Origin: Cryptosporidium bovis
Lineage: Eukaryota > Apicomplexa > Conoidasida > Eucoccidiorida > Cryptosporidiidae
NCBI GenBank assembly: GCA_009768925.2
Contig: VHIT02000028.1
Location: 620,896-684,895 of the forward strand
Direction: 5' to 3'
Length of the DNA: 64,000 bases
Made by a program: the position numbers and the translations under genes. A model generated the notes under the pieces. The model was not told the origin of the DNA and ran no database searches. It worked only from the letters and a program-made list of their open reading frames with translations. This document shows, piece after piece, positions 1 through 10,072 of this stretch (position 1 is the stretch's first letter; the number at the start of each line of letters is the position of its first letter).

Positions 1-1160
1 ATTCACGTTTATTTATACCATTAAAGACCACTAATAAACCTCTTATTATAATTATTGCTTACACTCCGGGTTTTGTGTTTTAACTATTGCTTGCGCGCCA
101 ACATCAAGGCGGTACTTTTTTTTAATATTACGAGGATGTGAACTAATTAAAATAGTGCATAGATGAATAATGTTACAGACTATATATATTATTACAGGGA
201 AAAAAAAGAAAAAAAATACTTGTTTACTGGCAAAATAGAGGGATGTTAATATTCTCAATCCGCCAATTTTTTTTATATTTATTTGTGATTTCTTCCTAAT
301 ATTTTTACTTTATAAATGCAATACATGTATGTTTGCTTCTTACTTGTGTTTTACAATGTAAACGGAGTATCCCATTTTATTCCTTTTATTATTTATCACT
401 CCACCTTCTTCTTTTCTCGGTATGAAAAAAATTTATTACAATTTTGAAAATGGTAACTCACACGAAATGTACACTTTAGTTCGGTCAAACTAAATTTCTA
501 TATACACATGTAATTTGGGAATATGAAGCCATAGTGCCGGTTTAATTACGTGTATTAATTGCATGCATCAAAATATCATTTCAATGCATAATTTGAATAA
601 AATTTTATGATTTTTACTGTCTGTAAATTTGAGCAATATTAGAAAGCAGGTATTTTTGCTATAATTAGAACTAAGCAAGTAGATAATATTTGTTAGTCAA
701 AAATTACTATGTGAAAATATTCTTGTAGAGTTGCGTTGTGGGTGTAGAAAAAAACAATGTGGATGATAGAAGAAAATTACATAAATAAGGGGTAATGTCA
801 CTATTGTTTCTTTTTTTCGCATTTCATAGGGTCGTTTTTAATAGATAACTTCCATATTTTTTAGTTGTGGCAATCCGAGAAAAATGAGAATGCCCATATC
901 TTTAACTTAGATTTATTCGAGTGAGTAGATAATTTAATGTTGGATACGGATTGTATTTTGATTCCTTTTCCCATTGATTTAAACATGTATTCATCTGTGC
1001 ACATATTTGCTTTTCAACTTAATCTTTTTTTCTTAATTAACTAATTTTACTCTTAAGACTTTGATTTAGTTTATGTTAATTGAAATTGTAACATAATATC
1101 ATCTTTTTGGCACCAAAAATACTGCAAATACCTTGAATGATTTTTGTTTAATATTTGAAC
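1..1160. other. intergenic, no gene seen
   Basis: No reading frame here looks coding; the only short one (minus strand, 52-258) is phenylalanine/isoleucine-rich AT noise. The stretch holds a GCGCGC-containing word at 91-101, a GGCGGTA word at 108-114 and the AP2-type palindrome TGCATGCA at 560-567. The last few hundred bases should carry the promoter of the coiled-coil gene that starts at 1161. Confidence 0.6.
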
Positions 1161-1789
1161 ATGGAAGAGTCAACTATACATATGCCAATAATAAATGTTT
1201 GGAACAAACAAATGGAGAGAATTAGGATATTTATTAAACAAAATCTGAATTTAGAAGTTGAGGATGTAAACAGGAAATTCCAAACACTACAAAAAGAAAT
1301 GCTCGACGAGATTAAAGGACTTCTGTATATAAATTACAAAGATAGAATTGCCGACCATATTTCTGACGTAAGCTTATCTATATATTTAAATATTCACATG
1401 CAAATAAAAACATGCATGTAAATATATTAACTATTTTAATACTAACGTGACCATTTGTTCACTTTATTTTTCTTTTTGTTGACTAATTTTAGGATAATCC
1501 AAAAATGACAAGATTAATGAGTGAAAACAAATTATTGTTAAACCAACTTAAGGAATTAAGCAAAGAAATCATTCAAAAAAGTGAAAAACTAAATGAAAAA
1601 AATTCAGTCATAGAAAACTACCAAAAGGAAATAAGAAGGCTTGAGCTTGAACAAACTGTCAATAAAATCCAAGAAAACATGGATAAAGATCAAACTCAAG
1701 GACACATATCGAAACTTGAGAATCAAATTGCAACACTAAACCAGAAACTATGCATTATAAAAGATGCACTTAATAGTAGCTCACATTAA
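1161..1789 (+). CDS. two-exon coiled-coil protein, function unknown
   Basis: I do not recognise the family. Exon 1 is 1161-1367 (starts MEESTIHMP) and exon 2 is 1493-1789; the 125-base intron has donor GTAAGC and acceptor TTTTAG and keeps the frame at phase 0, giving 167 residues. Without splicing, exon 1 runs into the intron and stops after a run of AT-rich codons. From about residue 70 to 155 the protein is almost purely charged and helical (Lys/Glu/Leu/Asn heptads), a probable coiled coil. There is no signal peptide or membrane segment. The first ATG is at 1161; the frame is open a little upstream only from a TTG. A structural role, for instance in a cytoskeletal or kinetochore complex, would be a guess. 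Confidence 0.7.
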
Positions 1790-2656
1790 ACCTTTTTTCT
1801 GGCCTCCAAATAGTACTCTCCAAAACCATAATACATATGATATAAAATTGCAAGCACACACTTTTGTCATACAGTCAAATAACCACATATCCGCACATGT
1901 AAAGTTCAGTAATTGTAAATTAGTTGATGTTTAAACAAAATAAGTACAGTTCTAAAGCTGAACGAAAATCAAACGCAAATTTAAACTTTTATTTTCTTTT
2001 TTTTCCCTCCTCATTTTTCTCCTTTTTAGATTTATCTGACTGTTCTCACGGCTCCCTAATTAATCTTGAAATTAGTTTGCTTGTCTCAAAAAGAACTATT
2101 AAAGGATTTGGCGCCTGATCTTATTTAGCAATTCATGCAAAATAGAAATGTATATAAAGAAATAAATTGAGGAGACAAAGTTTGCTAATACGACTGTTAA
2201 GATGTAAAGTAGATTAGGAGGGGTGAGGAAGAAAGATAAAGAAATAAATACAAGAGTTCTTGGAACATATCGAGTAAATATAGGTATTTTACTGATAATT
2301 TAAGGAATAAAAGTTGTATTTGTGGGGAACATAGTCAAGTTAAAATAATAAATTACAGGAAAAAATACTGCATGAAGCAGTAATTTACTTAAATGTATTA
2401 AATATATAAAATAAAGTGTGTATATATAAGTGAATAATTTGCTTATTTTTTGTTCCAGTATTTAAATAATTGAGCAACTATATTATATTAGACGGGCAAC
2501 AAGCAAATATGTTATCAATTTAAAAAGAATAATGTTAGATGAAATAAAGGTGATGAAAGGTAAATAGGAGTATTTCTTTTTTCACTCAATGTCACACTCT
2601 TTACTCTCACTATAAATAGAAATATACAAGGAATGCCAAATTAAACCGAATCAAAT
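1790..2656. other. intergenic between coiled-coil and UEV-like genes
   Basis: No convincing gene. A 64-codon frame at 1924-2118 starts at TTG and reads as low-complexity F/S; I leave it out. A GGCGCC word sits at 2110-2115. The distal part is the presumed promoter of the gene at 2657. Confidence 0.5.
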
Positions 2657-4789
2657 ATGATTAACGGTCTACATCAAGTTCTGGGCAACAAATTTTCAAA
2701 AACAAATGAAAAGAACACAAAAATGAGTAATATAGTTGAAATACATAAAAACAGGATAAAAAATGAAATAGAAAGATTGAAGTCAAATCAATGCAAACTA
2801 AGTAACTGTGGCGAAAGTGAAACTGGTATTGGCCTTGATAATGACGAAAAGTTACACTTTCATGTAAATAATGTGACAATATATAGTAAAACAAGCAAGA
2901 ACTATATATTAATAGAAATATCGTTGACGATAGATAATTTGGACTCATTTAATACTAATACAGTTCCAGTAGAGATTATACTGTATAAAGATTTCCCGTT
3001 TGGTTTTCCAGACATAATATTTCCAACAACATGTTGTTTTCCAAGTTTAAGTGACGGAAGAAGTTTTACGGTTGAAATACTAAACAATAGTGAATGGTCA
3101 CCAAGTAAAACACTATTGGACATAGTAGGTAATATACGAAGTTTTTTAATACTATACAATAAAAAAATATCAACAGTGGGTGCTAGTGATCTATACATAG
3201 GAAGTTATAGAAGTCCAATTTCTTTTAACTATCGCTGCAGCAATTCCCTTATATATCCCATATTAGAGTCAAATATAAAATTTACAGACGAATTATACAG
3301 CGAAATAATTGATAGTCATTTAATATTAAAGTCGAACAATAACATTAATAAAGGCAATGGCAGCATTCATTCAATAAGTAGACTTATATCTCAAAACAGC
3401 AAAAATATCGCTAAATCCTTGGTACCTATACCTCTAAACACAAGAGGAATAACAAGGGAAACATCAAATTGGAAATTCGAAAAACCGTTTATAAATATCA
3501 ATTTTGTATTTAATAATACAAATATAATATTATTTGACTCGATACTTTTAATTATTGAAAATAATGGTGAATATTATACTGGAAATTGTAATGATTCAAA
3601 TCCAGATAATTACAGTAATGTTGGTATTATAAGTGCAATATCTAATATAACACACAATATATTTTCGAAAAAAAGTCAAAAAACATCATCATCTTCCTCT
3701 TTTTCAGATGAGATACTATCTGATTCTTCACTTTGTGGAAATGTCGTATTATGGTTTTACCTGTCTACTATAACACATATATTTGATAATACTGGTAAAC
3801 TTATATTTGGAAATAAGGGAACAGTTCCGAATGAAATAACTGAAAAAATAAGCAAATTGGAATACAGTGAATGTATTATCATTATTATCGGCTACGACTT
3901 ATTGCATGAAAGATCTAACCTTAATTTCTATTTTCAAAATGAGCTTATCAAAGTTTCTAAAGATAATAACAAACCAATTATTATTAAACTTAAATTTCAT
4001 AACAGTAAGGCAAAGCATGAAAATTCTTGCTGTCTTTCCTTTGCTAATAATATTAGAGATAAAGTTAAAAAAATAGGAAACTATTTTCCAGATAATTGTT
4101 ATAATCCAAATTGGGACTCATATTTTCAACTTAAACTACTTGAGAATATAAATAACAAGTACCAAAACATAATTACATCCAATCATATTAATTTATGCTC
4201 TGATATCATATATAAATGGGTTACTATTTCCTCCAAATTGATTGAACTAACATCATTTATTTCAGAAACCGATGACAAATACTACGACGAATCGAATAAC
4301 TTGGTTAAAATAATGCAACAAGTACTTATTAGTAGCCCTGTTAAAAATATACTTCATTCTCGAAAAGGAACGAGTAGTTACGGTCTTTATACAAGCGATT
4401 CCGCTGCTACCTTGCAACCAAACAATCATTCACATAATCACTCACTAGAGACGGATGTTAATTCTGGACCAAGTATTAATACTGCTATTCATGGTCCCGT
4501 CATAGTAGAAAGTATCGAAATAAATGACTTTGAATTTCCCAATCACAATACAAATATTGATAATAGCTCAGAAGACATTGACAGTACAGGAAATAATACA
4601 CTAAATGAAAACCAGAGTTGTGATGATACAGACGATTACGGCAATATTGAGTGCAAAAAAAGATCAAACAGTGGCATTTCTTCAAGCAATACTGCAGAGA
4701 AGCAACAATGCAACCATATTCAGTTACATGAGGACAGTAGTGTCGACCTAAACGAAGACATGGGCAATGAATTGCAATTTAATATATAA
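2657..4789 (+). CDS. large protein with N-terminal E2/UEV-like (UBC-fold) domain, no catalytic Cys
   Basis: A 710-residue protein. Residues about 23-170 read like a ubiquitin-conjugating fold: an N-terminal basic helix, a DFPFGFPDIIF segment at 112-122 in place of the E2 YPxxPPxxxF motif, and WSPSKTLLDIV at 147-157, which matches the WSP..T...VL segment after the active site. The HPN motif and catalytic cysteine are absent; the Cys position appears to be Phe137. This suggests a UEV-like, non-catalytic partner (inference). The remaining 540 residues match nothing I know: a possible second alpha/beta domain at about 275-470 and a disordered acidic, Asn/Ser-rich tail. Two Met codons (1 and 23) could start translation; Met23 lies immediately before the predicted first E2 helix. 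Single exon, no signal peptide. Confidence 0.6.
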   Translation: MINGLHQVLGNKFSKTNEKNTKMSNIVEIHKNRIKNEIERLKSNQCKLSNCGESETGIGLDNDEKLHFHVNNVTIYSKTSKNYILIEISLTIDNLDSFNTNTVPVEIILYKDFPFGFPDIIFPTTCCFPSLSDGRSFTVEILNNSEWSPSKTLLDIVGNIRSFLILYNKKISTVGASDLYIGSYRSPISFNYRCSNSLIYPILESNIKFTDELYSEIIDSHLILKSNNNINKGNGSIHSISRLISQNSKNIAKSLVPIPLNTRGITRETSNWKFEKPFININFVFNNTNIILFDSILLIIENNGEYYTGNCNDSNPDNYSNVGIISAISNITHNIFSKKSQKTSSSSSFSDEILSDSSLCGNVVLWFYLSTITHIFDNTGKLIFGNKGTVPNEITEKISKLEYSECIIIIIGYDLLHERSNLNFYFQNELIKVSKDNNKPIIIKLKFHNSKAKHENSCCLSFANNIRDKVKKIGNYFPDNCYNPNWDSYFQLKLLENINNKYQNIITSNHINLCSDIIYKWVTISSKLIELTSFISETDDKYYDESNNLVKIMQQVLISSPVKNILHSRKGTSSYGLYTSDSAATLQPNNHSHNHSLETDVNSGPSINTAIHGPVIVESIEINDFEFPNHNTNIDNSSEDIDSTGNNTLNENQSCDDTDDYGNIECKKRSNSGISSSNTAEKQQCNHIQLHEDSSVDLNEDMGNELQFNI

Positions 4790-5321
4790 TTCCGTCCAAA
4801 TCATATCCTTATACCCAGAAAAAACTCAAAGTCAAAGTGGGAGCGAGTACATTTACAAACAGGGTTTTGCCTATTACTTTTTTTTTACCGCCACTAATTT
4901 CCCCATACACCATTCCAAAACAGTTATGGGGGGCCACCTGGTGAGGGGTACAATAAATACTGATTATGTTACATACTAAAACCATCCAAGACAAAATGTC
5001 TCAGTAATACATCTCAAATATTTTTTAAAAAAGTTATTATAATTATAACTATAAAATAATATTTATCTGCTATTAATGATTACGAGTAGACGGAATAACA
5101 AATAAATAAATTATATATATAGTATCACTTTTATTTTAACGTCATAGTCTCCCCCTTCCATATTTATGCTATTAACACTATTTTAATTTATAGCGTATTT
5201 GTCTTGACTGTCACTTGTTGAAATATAGACGTCAGCCAAACTCGTCACTTTGATAATTTCTTCGTTACTTAACTGAATATTCAGTGCTTTTGCTAAGTTT
5301 GAATTGATATAGAAAAACAAA
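4790..5321. promoter_or_regulatory. upstream region of cyclophilin with GC-rich dyads
   Basis: No gene. It contains TTTACCGCC at 4884-4892, an inverted repeat CCCCATA (4901-4907) / TATGGGG (4925-4931), and a run of six G followed by CCACCTGGTG (4934-4943). G-rich boxes are described as Cryptosporidium promoter elements, so these are plausible control sites for cyclophilin 390 bases downstream, or structure in the 3' UTR of the preceding gene. Confidence 0.4.
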
Positions 5322-5837
5322 ATGCCAAATCCAGTTGTATACTTTGATATATCTATCAACCAGGCACCTGTCGGCCGTATTACAATGGAGTTGTTTGCAG
5401 ACAAAGTTCCACAAACTGCCGAGAATTTCAGGGCACTGTGCACGGGTGAGAAGGGAATGGGACAGTCCGGCAAGCCTTTATGCTACACTGGTTCATTCTT
5501 CCACCGTATTATCCCACAGTTCATGATACAGGGTGGTGATTTCACGCGTGGTGATGGTACCGGTGGTGAGTCTATTTACGGACAAAAATTCAGGGATGAG
5601 AACTTTATCTTTCAACATAATGCTCCATTCTTGCTTTCCATGGCAAATGCAGGTCCAAACACTAACGGATCGCAGTTTTTCATCACAACAGTGCCATGTC
5701 CTTGGTTAGACGGAAAACACGTTGTTTTTGGCAAGGTCTTGGAGGGTGAGGATGTAGTTAAAAACATCGAAAAATGTGGCTCCCAAAATGGTAAACCAAC
5801 AAAAACTGTTTGCATCACCGCATCAGGAGCTCTCTAA
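5322..5837 (+). CDS. cytosolic cyclophilin (peptidyl-prolyl cis-trans isomerase)
   Basis: A 171-residue single-domain cyclophilin A-type enzyme that isomerises X-Pro peptide bonds and is the expected cyclosporin target. Active-site residues are all visible: Arg62, Phe67, Met68, Gln70, Phe120, Trp128, Leu129 and His133 ([31 protein letters not shown]). A seven-residue insertion at about 47-53 (GQSGKPL) is the divergent loop seen in plant, nematode and protist cyclophilins. No signal peptide or extension, so it is cytosolic. The reading frame is less AT-rich than the neighbours, which fits a highly expressed gene. The convergent SAP-domain gene ends 205 bases downstream. The family call is firm; a paralogue-specific name is not possible. 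Confidence 0.95.
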   Translation: MPNPVVYFDISINQAPVGRITMELFADKVPQTAENFRALCTGEKGMGQSGKPLCYTGSFFHRIIPQFMIQGGDFTRGDGTGGESIYGQKFRDENFIFQHNAPFLLSMANAGPNTNGSQFFITTVPCPWLDGKHVVFGKVLEGEDVVKNIEKCGSQNGKPTKTVCITASGAL

Positions 5838-6042
5838 GTTTTAGAATTTTTCCTTTTGTTCAGCTTAAGAATTTATTTGATTCTCCGTTTCACCCCTTTA
5901 TTCTCATATATTTGTTTGACTTGGTGGAATGTATGTGTAAATAGCCGTATGTTCGCATTACAATAATATGCATTTGTACATTATTGCAATGTTCGTATAC
6001 CACAAAGATGATCGCTATTATCTATAAAGGACCGATTTGAGA

Positions 6043-7119
6043 CTACTCGCCTTGAAAAGACAGTATTGCCTTAATTATGTCGAGTTTTTTTGATTTCGGA
6101 TTTATTTCCAAGTTAATTTCACTGCAAATATCCTTTAATTCTGAAACCTTCATTGAGTTAAGTACATTCTCACTATAATGAGGTGTTTTTGCAATCCTTG
6201 CTAATTTACTTGTTTTTTTAATAGATTTTTGTTTCTTTTCATTACAACTTTTCTCCGAATCAGTTTTTTTATTTGATTTTGACTTTCTGAAACTCGAAAC
6301 TTTCTCGCTATCACACATTGACTTAAGCTCTAATGAGTAGTTTGAAACTAACAAACTTGGATTTGCTGCCTCTGCTGCCTTTACAACTCTTCCTTTAAGC
6401 GTTGGTGGTTTTATTTTACCCAGATTTGTCTTCTCTAAAACGCTCTTTAATGGATTAGTTTCCATTTTTCCTGTATTATTTTTATTGCCCTTTTTACTTA
6501 TAACACCCTCGGTTTTTTGATTATTTGATTCCTTGGTTATACTTTTCTTTGGCTCTACTTGTTGAATATCCTCATTCTGAAGACGTCTTAGCCTGCTCTT
6601 CTTAAATGGTGCATTTTCGTTACTCACATCCTCAACAACGCAAACATTGTTATTTTGTGAGGTTCTTTTTTTGCCTTTACTTGTTACAACGTCTACATCA
6701 TCCTCGATTTGATTATTTTTGATATTAATTACCTGCAACTTTGAATGCATTTCTGATAACTCTTTAATTAAATTTTGCTTCTCTTTAACTAATTTTGATA
6801 GTTCCTTTTCGTAATTCTTTTTATCTTTGGATGAATTGCATGCTTCCTTTTCCAATTCGAATATCCTCTTCTCCTTAGATTCCATTTCTAGCTCCCTCAA
6901 ACTCAATTTTTCAGTTATACATGCTATCTCACTCTGTAAAGACTCATTTCTTTCTTCCAACACACTCAAACTAACCATTTGATCTTTCAGTACATCTATA
7001 TAAGCTTCAAACTTTCTTGTCTCCATCTCAACTATTTTTCTCGTTGATTTCTCTATTTCTGCTATTCCCGACTCTATATAACCCTGAAAAGGGTGATACA
7101 TCACGTTTGATTCACTCAT
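6043..7119 (-). CDS. coiled-coil protein with C-terminal SAP-like motif
   Basis: A 358-residue, strongly basic protein. Residues about 15-150 form a long Glu/Lys/Leu coiled coil; the middle is basic and disordered with KKGKK/KKSR-type clusters that could act as nuclear localisation signals; the last 40 residues (MKVSELKDICSEINLEINPK...LDIIKAIL) resemble a SAP motif, a helix-turn-helix that binds AT-rich DNA. I infer a nuclear, DNA- or chromatin-associated protein, but no named orthologue is recognised. Start ATG at 7119 is the first in frame. It is convergent with cyclophilin. Confidence 0.65.
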   Translation of the reverse strand: MSESNVMYHPFQGYIESGIAEIEKSTRKIVEMETRKFEAYIDVLKDQMVSLSVLEERNESLQSEIACITEKLSLRELEMESKEKRIFELEKEACNSSKDKKNYEKELSKLVKEKQNLIKELSEMHSKLQVINIKNNQIEDDVDVVTSKGKKRTSQNNNVCVVEDVSNENAPFKKSRLRRLQNEDIQQVEPKKSITKESNNQKTEGVISKKGNKNNTGKMETNPLKSVLEKTNLGKIKPPTLKGRVVKAAEAANPSLLVSNYSLELKSMCDSEKVSSFRKSKSNKKTDSEKSCNEKKQKSIKKTSKLARIAKTPHYSENVLNSMKVSELKDICSEINLEINPKSKKLDIIKAILSFQGE

Positions 7120-7990
7120 CTATCTTACTTTTGTTCTTTCTTAATTATGTTGATAAAACTAACAATTTTGCTGTTCTATTTTAGTTTATACGTTCACTTA
7201 AAAAAATACTCTCACTTTTTATTGTATTTTGTTTAGTTCTTGTTTATTCTTTTAACTTTCACAAGTACATAAATAGATCCAGAAATTTGTTATTTTTTGT
7301 TCAAAGCAATATAACGTAAGTGTATCCTTTGTTGTAAAAAAAGCAATTGTATTCTATCGACTTTGTTTTATGTGCCTTTATATTAAGATGATTTTTCTTA
7401 CTTGCAATACACCTCAAATTTGCATGTTCCTTATCTTGATATTAATTTGGGAAAAAATGACAAAAAAGGGAGATAACCCGATCACCTTTTTTCCTCTTTA
7501 ACTATTTTTCCTCTATTTACTTATATTTTTGGGTGTTTCCTATTACAAACACTTTTTTATTATTATTTGTAAATATTTATTTATGATCCACAAGTAACCC
7601 GCCTTTTTCAAATAGTTCCATTGGTAAATAAGGTGTAAATTCAAGAGCCGACACAAGCAAAAGTAGAGTACTCAACATAACGTGAGAAAATACAAAACAC
7701 TGTTTACTGGAAATGGCTAGAAATTACATGAGAATAGGAAGTTAGATGGAAATTATTTGAAGTATAAAGAAAATGGTTATTATAACAATAGTAGGCTTTA
7801 AATTAGAGTAAAACAACGCTCTGAGAAAACAGATGCGATATTAAAGTTGTGTTTTGATTTATATTATATATTTCAAGTCACACACATCCATTGTTAATCT
7901 TTTTCCACAATGTTGTATTTTGTCATGTTGCATGTGCATGCATGTGCATGTATGTGTAATGACCTATTTGCTGCAATTTTCAATATTTCA
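7120..7990. other. intergenic, upstream of SAP-domain gene
   Basis: No gene. It must hold the promoter of the SAP-domain gene and the 3' UTR of TIM17. A TGCATGCA palindrome (7935-7942) embedded in a CATG/TGCATG cluster at 7926-7951 lies only about 50 bases past the TIM17 stop. Confidence 0.4.
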
Positions 7991-8476
7991 CTATTTTATG
8001 TTATTTATTCTATTCATTTGTAAAATTTTTTGATAATCTTCAAATTGTTGTCTTGGAGTTTGAACTGTTCTCCTATTCATTCCAATAGAGACTATTTCTA
8101 TGACAGTTAGTAAAAACCCTCCTGCCATTGCACTTTTAAGCGATGTTTTAAATCCATTTCTTATAGATAGTACACCTCCTGTGGCTGCTCCCGACAGAAT
8201 AGCATTCCAATGATCTTCTTTTCCTCTCATTTTAGATAATAAACAGTCAAATGACGAAAATACTCCCCCCCATATTGCAAAACTGGTGCCTAATGAAGCT
8301 GCTGATCTTCTGGCAAACAATAAACCACTTGATATTGATTCTAATTTGTTACTTGAGTACTTCATGCCCTTGAAAAAATTCGTAACGAAGCCACCTATAG
8401 AACCCATTGCAAAAGCACCACCCATATCTTCTATAACTCTATCTGGGAATGGCTCCTTTATGATGTCACCACTCAT
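7991..8476 (-). CDS. TIM17: TIM17-family mitochondrial (mitosome) inner membrane translocase subunit
   Basis: A 161-residue member of the Tim17/22/23 family, part of the TIM23 presequence translocase that moves proteins across the inner membrane. The hallmark segment GGVFSSFDCLLSKMRGKEDHWNAILSGAATGGVLSIRNG is present in pieces typical of Tim17 (SFDC, RGKED.WN, SGA.TG), with four Gly/Ala/Ser-rich hydrophobic segments spanning about residues 15-125. The N-terminus (MSGDIIKEPFPDRVIEDMGGAF) keeps the conserved EPCP-like start of Tim17 (here EPFPDRV). In Cryptosporidium the organelle would be the relict mitosome. Single exon; start ATG at 8476. Confidence 0.93.
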   Translation of the reverse strand: MSGDIIKEPFPDRVIEDMGGAFAMGSIGGFVTNFFKGMKYSSNKLESISSGLLFARRSAASLGTSFAIWGGVFSSFDCLLSKMRGKEDHWNAILSGAATGGVLSIRNGFKTSLKSAMAGGFLLTVIEIVSIGMNRRTVQTPRQQFEDYQKILQMNRINNIK

Positions 8477-9235
8477 TTTAATTGTTTATCAATATTAGTA
8501 AATCTAAACAAACTACATAAATTGATATGTTTATATTTTTCTTTAAATATAATCTTTAGAGACAAAATATGGCTATTTGAAACCACTTCTGTTAATATTT
8601 TTACTGTATATAAATTGCGTACGTGTATTTGTTCAGATATATATGAACAACACCCACTACTCTACAATATCAAAATAAATATTAAAAATTCTATTTTGTT
8701 TTACTAACAAGCCGATTCATACGCACCTGTTAATTTCCCGGGTTTATTACTATTCCCACTAAACCAGGAACCGAGTTGTTTTTGTGATAAAAATACCACA
8801 ATAGTTGTTACACAAAAATTCTCTTTTTCTCACTTAAATTTCAGCCCTTTGCAAATCGAAGTGTATATAAACTCACTTATTTCTAGAATATAAAATATAT
8901 GCTTTTTTTCTCTTTCAAATCAATAAATATAACATATGTAGATCCCGTCTGGCAAACACTAACATTAAATTAACTATTCATTCCAGGCATCACAGTATTT
9001 ATCCACAGATGGTCAAAATAACACCAACTATCTTAACTGTTCCCCAAATGAAAAAGGAATAAACACTGTAATCTTTTATACCTCAAAACCGCTCTCCGTT
9101 ATATAAACCAGCTACTTTAATCAAATACTGTGTAAAACATACAGCCGAACATCCAAGAGGGGTAAATAAATTTTATCAAGCACCGATCATCTACTGTAGT
9201 AATATTAATTATTCAAAACGCCACCCTGCTGGTCT
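8477..9235. other. intergenic between TIM17 and tRNA-Cys
   Basis: No gene seen; short frames here are AT noise. It holds the TIM17 promoter on the minus strand and the 5' flank of tRNA-Cys. Confidence 0.5.
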
Positions 9236-9307
9236 GGATCGATAGCTCAGTGGTAGAGCAGGCGACTGCAGATCGTCTGGTCCCTGGTTCAAATCCGGGT
9301 CGGTCCT
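9236..9307 (+). tRNA. tRNA-Cys (anticodon GCA)
   Basis: A 72-nt cloverleaf without intron. Acceptor GGATCGA (9236-9242) pairs with TCGGTCC (9300-9306) with one G-U; discriminator is T, as expected for tRNA-Cys. D-arm GCTC/GAGC, anticodon stem GGCGA/TCGTC around loop CTGCAGA (GCA anticodon), T-arm CCTGG/CCGGG around TTCAAAT. Box A (TAGCTCAGTGG) and box B (GGTTCAAATCC) are intact. No T-run follows the mature 3' end; the first one is at 9362-9366, after a GC-rich hairpin. Confidence 0.96.
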
Positions 9308-9366
9308 TGAAGTTCGCGCCGCGCCCGTGTTTGGGTGCCCTGCATCGGGCCCGGCGCAGCCTTTTT
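9308..9366 (+). ncRNA. GC-rich hairpin and Pol III-type T-run downstream of tRNA-Cys
   Basis: Directly after tRNA-Cys, arms GCGCCGCGCCCG (9316-9327) and CGGGCCCGGCGC (9346-9357) form a stem with 11 of 12 pairs (one C-C mismatch) and an 18-nt loop that itself holds GGG/CCC. The sequence then ends in TTTTT at 9362-9366. Since no T-run separates it from the tRNA, Pol III should read through both, giving a tRNA-hairpin precursor. Whether the hairpin is only a structured trailer or a mature small RNA cannot be told from sequence. Confidence 0.5.
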
Positions 9367-9372
9367 GTAGTC

Positions 9373-10072
9373 ACAAGTATAAATAGCAATGTCCTACAAC
9401 CTTCCCCTCTCCCGCCTCATTTCGCTGTTTTTCCAACATTCACTTACTGACACTTATTCCATACATTAAAATTATTACATGCATATGGCGCCGTCAAGGC
9501 GCCGCATTGTTAGATCATGGGTAGACGTGACGTTATGAGTACATGTGCGCAAAACAAGAAATTTGTGGGACCATTTATGTATATATAAATATATATTAAA
9601 ATATATACTTATATATATTGAATATATTCAGGTATTTTTTTATGAATAATACTTAAAAAATTAGTATATGTATCTATGCATATGTTAATAATAAAATACA
9701 AATTGAGAAAAAATAATTAAGGAAGGAAAAGAGAAAGGTGTTGGAACTAGCATAAATATAGTTTATATATTCCTTTTTTCTTCTTTTCTTTTTTCATTCA
9801 TATATCGAGAGCCTAAGAGTTCGTGTGAAAAAAAATAAAGAACTGAATGAAAAAAGATTAAATTAAAATTGAATATTTATATAATCTGAATAAGAATAAA
9901 TAATAAATTATTATTTGACATTAATACACAACAATAAGCTTAAATATAGCTATATAATTTAGTATTAATACTGCAACAACTATATACATATATATTTGAA
10001 TGTAATAAAGTATTGAAAGGTTTTAGGTTTAATTTACTGTTTATTTGATTTGGTAAATAAAATAAGGCAAAA
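9373..10072 (+). promoter_or_regulatory. promoter and long leader of the alveolin gene
   Basis: No gene. Two GGCGCC words (9487-9492, 9498-9503), the first within ATGGCGCCGT, are followed by a TATATA-rich tract (9577-9628) and pyrimidine-rich sequence near 9775-9800. The same order, ATGGCGCC then a TA tract then a leader of several hundred bases, recurs before the genes at 17282 and 23318. Confidence 0.4.

Noticed and set aside
1924-2118. 64-codon plus-strand frame
   Set aside because: Starts at TTG, Phe/Ser low complexity, no motif; consistent with chance.
4767-4979. 70-codon frame overlapping the end of the UEV-like gene
   Set aside because: Overlaps a real gene in another phase and reads through GC-rich non-coding sequence; no recognisable domain.
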